A stretch of 64,000 nt of DNA from Aricia agestis. Its lineage: Eukaryota > Arthropoda > Insecta > Lepidoptera > Lycaenidae. Shown one piece after another: positions 50,501-58,903 of this stretch (positions are counted from its first letter, which is position 1; each line of letters opens with the position of its first letter). The notes below the pieces were generated by a model that had not been told where the DNA came from, ran no database searches, and was given only the letters and a program-made list of their open reading frames with translations. Both the position numbers and the translations under genes were made by a program. The DNA lies in the NCBI RefSeq assembly GCF_905147365.1, contig NC_056413.1, forward strand, positions 17,265,501 through 17,329,500, given 5' to 3'.

Positions 50501-53500
50501 AATAGTTTCTTTTAAAGTTTAAACACATTAACTTATAATTAGTAAGTTATTATATCGCAAAAGAAACACAAGTACGAAATTTTGTACTTCTTTGCTACAT
50601 ATCCACCAATAAGAGGGCGAATTTGTGTACGAATTCCGACATCTACCGGTCCCTAGCACTCGTATGACTCGAGCGATCTTTACACGAAACATTTCTAGTG
50701 TGAAGTTCTGAGAATACACAAACTCACAGCAACAAATTGTATCGTGCAGAAACCGGTTTCCAATCGAACATCTATCCACCAATAGGAGTGTAAATTGGTG
50801 TACGAATTCCGCCATCGTAGAAATAACCGGTCCTACTCGTTCGACTCGAGCGATCTTTGCACGGAATATCTCGAATGTGAAGTTTTGAGAATACACAAAC
50901 TGTGTTACGTTCGTAAAAATCTCATAATTGGGTAATTTTTTCGAAGGTGAGATTTTCTCACGTTCTGAGAATTGGCTTCCTGAGGGAACTTCCACGGCAA
51001 AAGTAAGTTTCGGATCTCGGGAATGCCAAATAACGTAAGTACTGACAATCAAAAATTCAGAGCGGGTCAAACTTTGAAGTTTTACCGCCGTTTCTCGTTG
51101 GCAGCGCCTAGATGCTCCAGGTTATCATTATAAAGATTCTAAAAGGGTACCGCATACCATTCATGGAGAAACCACCTCGGTTCATTCCAAATTTAAACCA
51201 AAATCATTTTTCTACCACAGAGTCGGAGGATAATGGATATGTATCTCCAAATTCGACAAATGATATTCCAGGGTGTATTAGAAGTTGCCAGCCCCTTGCT
51301 AAGTTTTATTTCGACAATGTTTCTGGTCTCTAAGGTCGACGGGTCCTGCCGTCCTGCCTATTTTCAATCTTTCCACTCTATTCGATTATGTTTTGACTCA
51401 GCCATTCGGGCTCATAAATGTTCAACTAATGACAGTTTTGTTTTGCAACCCAACGATTGGCTTTGCGAAATATACCTGTCCCAAGCTTATTTTACCTGGC
51501 AGTCGCTAAATCGCACTGACGGCTCCTACGTCTGTATACAAGGGACAGTTGCTGCAAATTACTTGCTTATTGTCCGGTACCTGCTTCCCTGACCAAATGG
51601 GTTAAACAAACCCTCAGAGAGCAAGTTCTGCGTATCATCGTTTATTAGGACGATTATCTTATTGCTTATTAAAACAAAATCATCCTACAGAAGCATGTCC
51701 AGATTTTGCTTCAAAGACTTTACTTACGCCTCAACAAGACCTGGTATTTCTAGGTGTTCGTTGGAACACGTTTCAAAACGAAAAGCTACTTCCAGGCGAG
51801 AAAATGTCTAAAATTCATCAAAAGATTTTACCAGTCCTGTGTCCTGACAAAGTGGTAGATCTAAAGACCTTGCAGAGCATCCTCGGTCTCCTGAACTTCG
51901 CCAGTTTCATAGTACCGAAGGCTACATTACCGAGCTCTCTTGTCTCTTCTCATAGACTTGGATAAGTCCGCATTTCCGAATCGTTGCCCTCTACCAAGAC
52001 AAGCGTTACGTTTAGCGACGATCTTCGGTGTTGGTTGCAAAGTCATCATCTATCAACTTCCATTCATTGGAGCCCACCATCGCACTGCTTGGCAACAGAT
52101 GCGTCGGACCTAGCTTGGGGTGCTCATCTCGACCACCTTTCCTTAACGGGGACATGGTCAGCATAAGAAAATTTCATGACGTTATTGAAAATCGGTACAA
52201 AAAACTAGTACTTTCATCTAATTCTAACGATTTAAGGATTTTTTATTTTGTTCCTTTAGTTGATTTCATTATGTCCATATCAAAGCTTTTACAAGATGAA
52301 TTTTTGATTTGTCAATCAGTTTTTGGTGTAATAATTGTGTAAAAAAGTGTTTGAACACTGGATTTTCTATTCCATCACTCTTATATCACCTATATATTCA
52401 TTTATAAAGTTTTTGAAGTATTCCCACAAGGAATTACTATTTTTATTTTATATTGTTATATTTTCATTTCACATTGGCGTCTTACTTTTATTTTGTCACA
52501 TTGGCGTACATCATCACCAGGCGATAACAAACACGTCTCAATTATTATGCTTCAAATAACGGTCAAGTGTTTAATAGCAGCGTTTTACCCTGAAATAAAA
52601 CGCTTGTTAAATACTTACCTTATTTGAAGCATAACTTTTTATTTCTGCCTGGTGCAATTTCGACTCAATGATCATAGTGGAGCGGGAATTCTCCCTCTAC
52701 CTGCTCGATAATGGCGCCAAGGTTGACAGAGCTACCAACATTCAGGAAAGAAAAGGAGGTAAAATCTGCGGAAACGGAAGTGCCTATCTCAATTATTATG
52801 CTTCAAATAAGGTAAGTATTTAACAAGCGTTTTATTTCAGGGTAAAACGCTGCTATTTTCTTAATTTATTTGTCGTAAAAAATATAATATTCATAAAAAT
52901 GATACAAAATATAATGCAGTTTTACATTACACAGCAAAAAGCTATAGGTCTGTATGTCTAATTCGTGAATAGTTGCGCCGTAAATGTTTTATCAGCATAA
53001 ATTTCTATATTACTTTCATTTTACAGTAACGTAATCTCACAACTTATTTTTTTCGTGTTTGCCGTGTAGAAGCGTTGCGGCAACCGCGTGGTATCCCGTC
53101 TCGCGGCCGCCGGGTCGATCGGCGCGCGCGTGCAGGTGTTCCGCACGGCGCGGTGCGGGTGGGGGCTGCGCGCACGCACCGCCATCAAACGCGGCGGCCC
53201 CGTCGCGCTGTACACGGGCGAGCTACTCGCGCGCCACGACGCCGACGCCCGCGCCAACGATCAGTACATGTTCGCGCTTGACCTCAAGCAGGATTTACTG
53301 CAGGTGATAATATTGTGTAGGCTGTGTAATTGATTATAATATGTCTCTGTATTTAATTTTATTGTATATTGACAGAAAAACCAACAGCTATCATAGCACA
53401 GTAATGGTAACTTAGCTGTTGGTTAATACTTAACGGAATCTGTTGTTATTGTTGAGTAATCATATTTATGCCCAGATGCCGAGATATCATAATATTATGC

Positions 53501-54850
53501 CCTCTGTTCTTACTTTAGTTACTTCTTCTTCTTCTTCTTCTTATACATTAGAGTAATAACAGCTAACTAGTAACGTATGCAGCAGGGTGAGGGCGAGGAA
53601 GCTGCGGCGGAGGAGGAGGCGTTATGCGTGGACGCGGCGCGGTGGGGCGGGGCCGCGCGGTTCATCAACCACTCGTGCGCACCCAACGTCGCGCCCGTAC
53701 GCGTCTACACGCACACGCGCGACCTCCGCCTGCCCACCGTCGCCTTGTTCGCGCTCCGAGATATATCTGCTATGGAGGAGATCACGTTAGTATATTGTTA
53801 GACAAATTGATTTGTAGGCAGATGGTTACGTTATTTGGTTGGGTTATATCTGGTTATATTAGGACAAGCCACGACTTACATTGATATGACACAAATCTAC
53901 CAATTAAGGTTGCCTTGCTATAGTTTGTGCGTTCTAAGATGATATGGGTGACAGTTTTCATGTTCCTTTTGCTACGGGTTTTTTTTTTTTACAAGAAAAC
54001 AAAAAAAATCAAAATGTAATAGATATAAATCAATATGTAATAAATTATATTCCATCTACAAAAACAAATGTTTCCTATAATTGTAAATGAATAAAAATGA
54101 AAAGATGCTAAATGCTAACTTATTAAAAATTATAAATATTAACTGTGAAATAGGAGTAGAAAATTATTGTTACGAAAACATTAGAAAACAAATGTCATAT
54201 GCATGAAACGGAACTTATGTCAATAGAGATTGACTCTGTTCAATCGAAATCAAATCGATAAAAAAGGGCGGCCATCTTAAATCGCCGGCACCACTGAAAT
54301 GTCAGTACGAAATCGATAATTTCGATTGCAATTCCTTTACGAAGTCATTCGATATTTTTAAACTATCGATAAATTTTTGTTAGGTAACTTCCCTACTATT
54401 GTCAATTATAATGTGTCACGCATATCATCATAAAACGCACAAACTATAGTATGTTTACAGCCTATATGTCTAACATTGATTTGACATAACTCGACCGAAT
54501 TAAGGTAGGTCCGCCATCTCTCTAAAAATTTAACTGTTGCATTGGTACCTCGAATCTTATTTCGATTAGCGTTGACTCATATGCATTATGCATAGACATC
54601 AATAAATTGAGAATCCAAAATAACATTAAAGGTACGAGAAATTAACACTTATTTGACTAAAATAATATAATAATATAGTTTGTTTATAAATAAGTAATAC
54701 AAGTATGTTGCATCCTTATATTAAGATAAGGTTTTTTACAGGTTCGATTATGGTGATAAATTCTGGTCGGTGAAATCAAAGTTCATGAAATGCGAGTGCG
54801 AGTCGCCGGAATGTAGATATCCTACAAAGACGGAGGAGGAAACCGCCTGA
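31810..54850 (+). CDS. G9a: G9a/EHMT-type histone H3K9 methyltransferase, complete
   Basis: Exons: 31810-32564, 32935-33117, 33987-34085, 34301-34422, 35334-35536, 37108-37316, 38552-38748, 38942-39103, 39733-39953, 40210-40370, 41540-41701, 42015-42078, 42299-42432, 43082-43226, 47256-47414, 53070-53303, 53586-53785, 54742-54850; 1172 codons. Domains in order: charged N-terminus with RRSNRARKPTW (residues 1-345), Cys/His-rich ring (about 370-515), ankyrin repeats (about 595-885), pre-SET (about 891-1000), SET (about 1000-1140, with RFINHSCAPN and FDYGDKFW) and post-SET Cys cluster (CECESPEC). This order is diagnostic of G9a/GLP. The enzyme mono- and dimethylates H3K9 in the nucleus; the ankyrins read the product. 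Catalytic motifs are intact. Introns 14 and 15 are swollen by retroelements. An additional 5' non-coding exon cannot be excluded. Confidence 0.94.
33418..33743 (+). mobile_element. tRNA-derived SINE, full copy (second family)
   Basis: The head resembles a tRNA gene, with A box tggtccagtgg and B box ggttcgaatcc (33472-33482). The body runs through aaaagtcggtcctgcgcc to a tail caatgaaaccggcc. It lies in G9a intron 2. I prefer SINE to a functional tRNA because the body recurs at 9478-9645. Confidence 0.75.
34301..37316 (+). CDS. G9a: G9a exons 4-6, Cys/His-rich ring-like module
   Basis: Exons 34301-34422, 35334-35536 and 37108-37316. Cysteines occur as GQCCCEATS, PVFCQAIES, RVGCSHG, HMCCPLCGLFC, YQCSEGHLFHIECAL and GCPHCGVRSYYW. 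This matches the Cys-rich, zinc-binding module that precedes the ankyrin repeats in G9a/GLP. Exon 4 was placed by phase: the acceptor at 34300 keeps the frame, while the upstream AGs do not. Intron 5 contains a TA-flanked element with a nested insertion. Confidence 0.87.
34855..35195 (+). mobile_element. dispersed repeat interrupted by a Helitron-like element
   Basis: Outer parts (34855-34916 with ggaagatcttccgacc, and 35140-35195 with cttcgatagcgcgatgc) also occur, closer together, at 60262-60405. The middle 34918-35119 begins TC. It ends with the stem gag/ctc, then CTAG and T, an independent Helitron-like family also seen at 55371-55514. In G9a intron 4. Confidence 0.6.
35972..36950. mobile_element. 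TA-flanked inverted-repeat element, copy 2, with nested insertion
   Basis: Same ends and TA flanks as copy 1. A 480-bp insert (36105-36584) interrupts it where copy 3 is continuous. The insert has its own 15-bp ends (left taggcatgatgacaa) with one mismatch. In G9a intron 5. Confidence 0.8.
37338..37500 (-). mobile_element. Helitron-like fragment
   Basis: Blocks gatgcccgcaacttcg and ccgggataaaaagtatcc match 29084-29336. It begins about 20 bp after the G9a donor at 37317. Confidence 0.5.
37820..38048 (-). mobile_element. dispersed LINE-tail repeat, inverted copy
   Basis: Reverse complement of the blocks seen at 27650-27982, including cgtgggagagccatgc and the G-rich minisatellite, here as CCCTACCCT-type repeats. 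In G9a intron 6. Confidence 0.6.
38150..38290 (+). mobile_element. tRNA-like SINE head (third type)
   Basis: It has ttggcctaatgggtag as a possible A box and ggttcgaaccc (38206-38216) as a B box, then a body not shared with the other two SINE families. A functional tRNA is unlikely because the acceptor arms do not pair. Confidence 0.5.
38942..42432 (+). CDS. G9a: G9a exons 8-13, ankyrin repeats
   Basis: Exons 38942-39103, 39733-39953, 40210-40370, 41540-41701, 42015-42078 and 42299-42432 encode about six or seven ankyrin units. Examples are MSALHVSAGAGG, WTPLVRAAENGHAACVK, HGALHWCALAGRARC and TPLHVAAREGHYACV. A roughly 50-residue Glu/Lys/Asp-rich insertion (39745-39895) interrupts the array between the first and second units. 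In G9a/GLP the ankyrin domain binds mono- and dimethylated H3K9. Confidence 0.9.
39116..39440 (-). mobile_element. dispersed repeat, copy A
   Basis: It begins aataatcggccaagtgcgag and ends near aaaaaccctgta. It matches 43917-44363 in reverse orientation. It starts 12 bases after the G9a exon-8 donor. Confidence 0.6.
40910..41515 (-). pseudogene. LINE reverse-transcriptase C-terminal remnant
   Basis: On the minus strand, 41511 downward reads LLFDSHIDHLIKKARKALGF and then LEYCSPVWNP, the thumb region typical of non-LTR reverse transcriptases; stop codons follow. It lies in G9a intron 10 and stops about 25-30 bp before the acceptor of exon 41540. Confidence 0.75.
42660..42935 (+). mobile_element. 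tRNA-derived SINE, full copy
   Basis: Head acgacctctgtggctcag, a B-box-like gggctcgaatccc, and the same body and ATT-rich tail as 25185-25457. In G9a intron 13. Confidence 0.8.
43082..47414 (+). CDS. G9a: G9a exons 14-15, pre-SET
   Basis: Exon 43082-43226 gives SDISNGREPWGVECVNEVDD, the start of the pre-SET region. Exon 47256-47414 holds the zinc-cluster cysteines (GCACDEGLCDGGACAC ... FECNNTCACNM), completed by KRC at the start of the next exon. I count the nine cysteines of the three-zinc pre-SET cluster. A 4-kb intron with LINE remains separates the two exons. Confidence 0.92.
43917..44363 (+). mobile_element. dispersed repeat, copy B
   Basis: It begins ttttagggttctgtacccaa and ends gcacttggccgatttt, the reverse of 39116-39440. 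Two internal segments (ttaaggggggctc) are duplicated about 170 bp apart. In G9a intron 14. Confidence 0.6.
44745..46985 (+). pseudogene. broken LINE reverse transcriptase in G9a intron 14
   Basis: Part 1 (44745-45178) contains QYGFRRGLSTEIVIMSLK and CFLDLSKAFDLVSYDIL. Part 2 (46230-46985) contains NISYADDMVLLALS, the YADD catalytic box, and the C-terminal region with FKYLGHFVTDGLRDD. About 1.05 kb of unrelated AT-rich sequence separates them. Stops and frameshifts make it inactive. Clade not assigned; jockey/CR1-like. Confidence 0.8.
48017..48646. repeat. diverged direct repeat, about 345-bp spacing
   Basis: The block starting ctcgtaaaattat at 48017 recurs at 48361. Both copies contain ctactggcaagttcgaatga and end near ttgttttgcggtt. 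It lies inside the DIRS-like element and may belong to it. Confidence 0.75.
49592..49650. repeat. 27-bp perfect hairpin
   Basis: Arms 49592-49618 and 49624-49650 (core tggcaccacggcaacgt) are exact reverse complements with a 5-base loop. In G9a intron 15. Confidence 0.85.
50575..50905. repeat. diverged tandem duplication, about 180 bp
   Basis: Two copies of a block with tatccaccaataag/g, gtgtacgaattccg, ctcgagcgatcttt and gagaatacacaaact. The minus-strand open frame across it reflects the duplication and shows no known domain. Confidence 0.65.
53070..54850 (+). CDS. G9a: G9a exons 16-18, SET and post-SET
   Basis: Exons 53070-53303, 53586-53785 and 54742-54850. The SET domain shows CGWGLRARTAI, YTGELLARHDADAR, RFINHSCAPN (residues 1095-1104) and FDYGDKFW (1138-1145), with three post-SET cysteines at about 1154, 1156 and 1161. 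The NHSC cysteine and these three are expected to share a zinc ion. A short acidic loop (GEGEEAAAEEE) is inserted before CVDAARW. Tandem acceptors at 53582 and 53585 could add one Gln. Confidence 0.93.
53921..54446. mobile_element. TA-flanked inverted-repeat element, copy 3
   Basis: Ends and TA flanks as in copies 1 and 2, uninterrupted, 526 bp. It sits in the last G9a intron between the two SET-coding exons. Confidence 0.8.
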
Positions 54851-55205
54851 ACTAGCACTCGAGAAAACATCTTACACGCATGACGCATTCAAATACCACA
54901 AAGGTAATTTGACAGAAACAGGTGCCTTCTTCTTCTTCTTCTTTTGGCGTAAGCCTCCCCATTTAGGAGTTGCCAGCGTCAGAGTTGAGGCGAAAAATGT
55001 GAACAGTTATAACTTATAACGTAAACTGATTGCCATGCAGCGGCACGGCATGGCACGGCCCACGGGTGATGACTTCATGCGACCATGCAAATACAAGCCA
55101 TCTAAAATATGTCAAAAACCCGTTGAAATCGAAAATCGAAATCGATATCAGTTTCGGGAGTAAGGCCCCAGGTATTAATTTGTTTTTAAAGTGAAATCGA
55201 AAGCA

Positions 55206-55372
<167 letters not shown>

Positions 55373-55869
55373 TCGGAATTGGCCCCAATTCATGAAATTT
55401 AGTATATAGGGGGTTTCGGGGGCGATAAATTGATCTAGCTAGGAATCATTTTTAGAAAATGTCATTTTATTCGTGTTTTATCGAATACCGAGCAATACTC
55501 GGTCAAACAGCTAGTTATAAATAATAAGTTAATGTATCAATTATGAAACACTTTTCGTTTTAATAGTCTTAAGAAGTAAGTCGTGTATAAAGTCAGTTTT
55601 CCTTTTATATCCATGTAATAATATGCTGTAAGATCAATACAAGTCAAAAATGAAAAGACTGATATAATCGTTAATTTGTCTTATTATGTCGAAATCTACT
55701 AGAGAAAGACCATACGCTGTATTTAATGATATCCACATTCTGTAAATATCTTTTTAATAAACTACAAGTTACAACGGATTAGTTCCAATTAATTATTATG
55801 CAATGTAGTGTCATTTATTATAGTATTCGTGAATCTTTCACCTTTTAATTGTTATTTTAAATTATTGTA

Positions 55870-55875
55870 AATAAA
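55870..55875 (+). promoter_or_regulatory. candidate polyadenylation signal for G9a
   Basis: AATAAA about 1 kb after the G9a stop codon. If used, the 3' UTR would include the long (AT)n tract at 55209-55370. The assignment is tentative; other AATAAA-like hexamers occur in this AT-rich stretch. Confidence 0.3.
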
Positions 55876-56138
55876 CATTTTATATAAGTATGCTTGTATT
55901 TTTTATTCGTTTTTATATGAATTAAACCCAAGCTCCCTTTCTGTAAAGTATATTTTACACAGAACGCTTATAATATCTTTGGCACCCGCAAAGAATGCTT
56001 GACAGTCGAACTACTTACTTCTATTTTGAATCGTCTTACTTATATTTTGAATCGTAAATTATTTGTGGCAATTTTATTTGTGTTATAATTTATAGCCGTA
56101 CCCACAAAACAAAGCCGTACCACTCTGGGCCGTACTAT

Positions 56139-56655
56139 AGTCTGTCAAAAAAAAAGAAGAAATTAAAAAGTGGCAATATCGTAGTATCATCCCTTTTTTC
56201 TTAGCTTGATTTGAAAGGGATAACACTACGATGTTGCCACTTTTTAATTTCTTCCCTTTTTTCACAGACTGTAGTAAGTATCCTCTTTGGCGCTAAATAA
56301 AAATCGTAGCTGTTATTTTTGACATATATATACAAATAATACGACGTACAGCTCGACAAGGCTTTAAATAAACGTAGGTGACATTGAGGGCAGCGCTGCT
56401 GGTAAAGGAGAACTGTCAAACACATGTCAAAACTCAAAAATGATGTTTTTGTATGATAGAAGCGATTAGTTCCTTTTCTCGCCAGTCGCCACGTTCATAA
56501 TATAAAGCCTTGTCAAACTATGGCATAGTCTATCAAGAAAGTAAAGAAATTAAAAAGTGGCAACATCGTAGTGTCATCTTTTTTTTTCTTAGATTGATTT
56601 TATGACGGATGACACTGCGATGTTGCCACTTTTTAATTTATTCACTTTCTTGACG
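56139..56655. mobile_element. pair of related inverted-repeat elements
   Basis: 56139-56270 and 56527-56655 share arms of about 40 bp containing attaaaaagtggcaa and tacgatgttgccac. The copies are diverged and separated by about 255 bp, suggesting independent insertions or an old tandem duplication. Confidence 0.7.
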
Positions 56656-56671
56656 CATTATAATGATATTT

Positions 56672-57602
56672 GAATGAGGCATTTTCTTATTTTTTAAATT
56701 TGATTGTCAAACAGTTTCCATTTTAGTAGCTAGATGGCGTATGGGTAGACAACTATCGGTAATACCAGGCAATACCATCAATAATTGCTACAAAAGTGGG
56801 CAAAAGAATGTAAAACTTGATACATTTCAATTTGAAAAAGACACAATGATATTCCAATGAATAGGATAATTAAGTTATTATAACAATGTCTTAGTTAAAA
56901 TTTACGGAAGAAATAGCCCTATATATCGATAACATAAAAATTGCTGGATGTGCGTGAAATAAGTCCTTTCAAATAATTTTCCCCGTTTTTTTCCACATTT
57001 TCCTCTGTTTCTTGGCTATGAGCTATCTAACTCTGGAAGAATATTTCAAAATTTTAAATCGGACTAGTAGTTCCTGAGATTAGTGCGTTCAAACAAACAA
57101 ACTCTTCAGCTTTATAATATTAATGTAGATAATAACGCAACCGCATAAAAAATGTCGATAAAAATATCGATACCAAAATCTGCATCACACCACATCACTA
57201 GTGCCTTAATTTGATAGTTCATGGAATATTTTTCGTGAAGAATAATTGATTTTTAAATTAAAAAGTCGTATAAATTACAGTTGGCTGTGATAGGTGATCC
57301 CGCTATTTTTGAAATTCACAGTATCGCTGCAATTTTTGTAGGTAATTATAGCACAAGTCAGCATTTTGTTCGCAATTTACGGCGTAGTGAAAGCGTGTAA
57401 GCCGTGGAGTGATTGACATACGACTGACAATTTGTGCCCATATGGGCAGGATTTGGCGACATGTGACAAGCTCTATAACATATCTCTAACTTCTAAAATC
57501 TGTGGTGAGGAACCAATAGAAAATCTAGAAGTGTTTATCCTTACGCCATCTAGTTAAGATTGTTAAAAATAAAATTAAAATATATAAATGAAAATCCGTC
57601 TT
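56672..57602. mobile_element. 1-kb inverted-repeat element, copy B
   Basis: Reverse-orientation relative of 17375-18373; ends tgaatgaggcattttc and gaaaatccgtc. The middle (56930-57480) differs from copy A and includes a repeat also found at 29825-30180. Confidence 0.6.
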
Positions 57603-57856
57603 AAAAATTTTATCTGGCAAAAATAATTGTTAAATTTCCTAGCACAAGACGAAGAAGAAGTTTATGAGACATGACAGCCGTCAAAATAAATTTGAATTGA
57701 AGTTTGTTTTTGTAACGGGTATTCGTGTGTTTTAAAATAAATTAATTAAATTTGTGATAGAAAAACCCTAAAACATACACAAATGAGACGAAATTCCTGT
57801 ATTTATTCTGTAAATTTTATTATTTAGTCGATGAATGAAATATCATTAGCGGAAAT

Positions 57857-58903
57857 ATGAATAATACCACGGAAACAACATCCAACAGCTTTAAGTTTGC
57901 GCCTATGCCACTTTCGGCATTGCTTGCTAATTTAAAACCCTTGCAGCAAGAAGAGGATACCCCCGACTCTAGTTTTAATAACGACGAAAGTGACGATTCG
58001 GTGGAAGAGATCAATACAAAATGTTTCGCTACGACGAAAGTAATCTCAACATCAACACCTCAAAACGCGAAAAGTATGAGTAAAGCCGTCTCGGAAAAGA
58101 AGATCCACAGTGAACACAACAAAGAAAATGTCGATAGCAACGGGACGTCGAATCAAACGTACCCGAACAATCAATTTCAAAACCCTTTCCAAGGACCACA
58201 CGTTCAGAAAACTCCATCAACGTATCTCAACAGCGAGAGGAAAAGGTACGGACTCGTGTCACACGACAAATATTCGAACGTGTCCAGCTACAAGGGGTCG
58301 GCGCTCAAAAGGACACCGGATATGCAAAAACTGCGTAGTACTCAGAAAACGAAGACAGCAACGCCTAAAATAAAGTCTGGCATACGCAAATTCACACCCG
58401 GGTCGTCGACGCGCAAAAGTCAGAAGAAGACGCCGCTACAGACTATAATTCAGAATAGGGATAAAGTGAGGTGTGAATTGTTTAGGCACCCACAAAATGC
58501 GGATCCTGTGGATCCTCCACCTGTACCTGTGGCGATGGCGTCTAAAGCTTCCATCACACCCTTACTGGCTCCTACGTCAACTCCTGGCCCTGCACCTGCA
58601 CCGACCCTTACTCCTGCACCCCCACCGCCCCTCACTCCTGCACCCCCACCACCCCTCACTCCTGCACCAGCCCCTGTAGCTGCAACTCCAGCTATCCCGG
58701 TCTCAGTTCCAGCATCTCAGCCTGTTCCAGCTACTCCTTTGAATAAAAAACCTATACCAACTTCATATGCAGCAACTCCATCCTATCCACAAGGTGCCGT
58801 TGGAAACAACTCTAAAATATTGTTCAAAACTACAAGCATCAAGGACAGAAAATACATGTTCATCAAAAAGTTGGGCACAGGTGGCTCCAGTGAAGTTTAC
58901 AAG
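57857..58903 (+). CDS. Mps1: Mps1 exon 1, regulatory N-terminus to glycine loop
   Basis: 349 codons from the ATG to the glycine-rich loop. It includes FKFAPMPLSALLANL near the start, many Ser/Thr-Pro sites, KENV at residues 89-92, a Lys-rich middle and a Pro/Ala/Thr array (58590-58690) built from a repeated PLTPAPPP unit. Vertebrate TPR-like N-terminal sequence is not recognisable. Confidence 0.88.

Larger units (their letters stand above)
47587..52809. mobile_element. decayed DIRS-like retrotransposon with inverted terminal repeats
   Basis: A 144-bp sequence at 47587-47730 recurs as its near-exact reverse complement at 52666-52809, framing 5.2 kb. Inside, 51130-52180 (+) encodes broken reverse-transcriptase/RNase H pieces in shifting frames: LKGYRIPF, TMFLVSKVDGSCRP, LQPNDWLCEIYL, LGLLNFASFIVPK, TDASDLAWGAHL. 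This RT-RH series with inverted rather than direct terminal repeats is characteristic of DIRS elements. No tyrosine-recombinase frame was recognised. The right end has a further copy of the terminal motif (52530-52570) and a palindromic arrangement. It fills G9a intron 15. Confidence 0.75.

Noticed and set aside
50528..51070. 180-codon minus-strand open frame
   Set aside because: It spans a tandem duplication (two related 180-bp blocks), shows no known domain, and lies inside the DIRS-like element; the repeat explains the apparent protein repeat.
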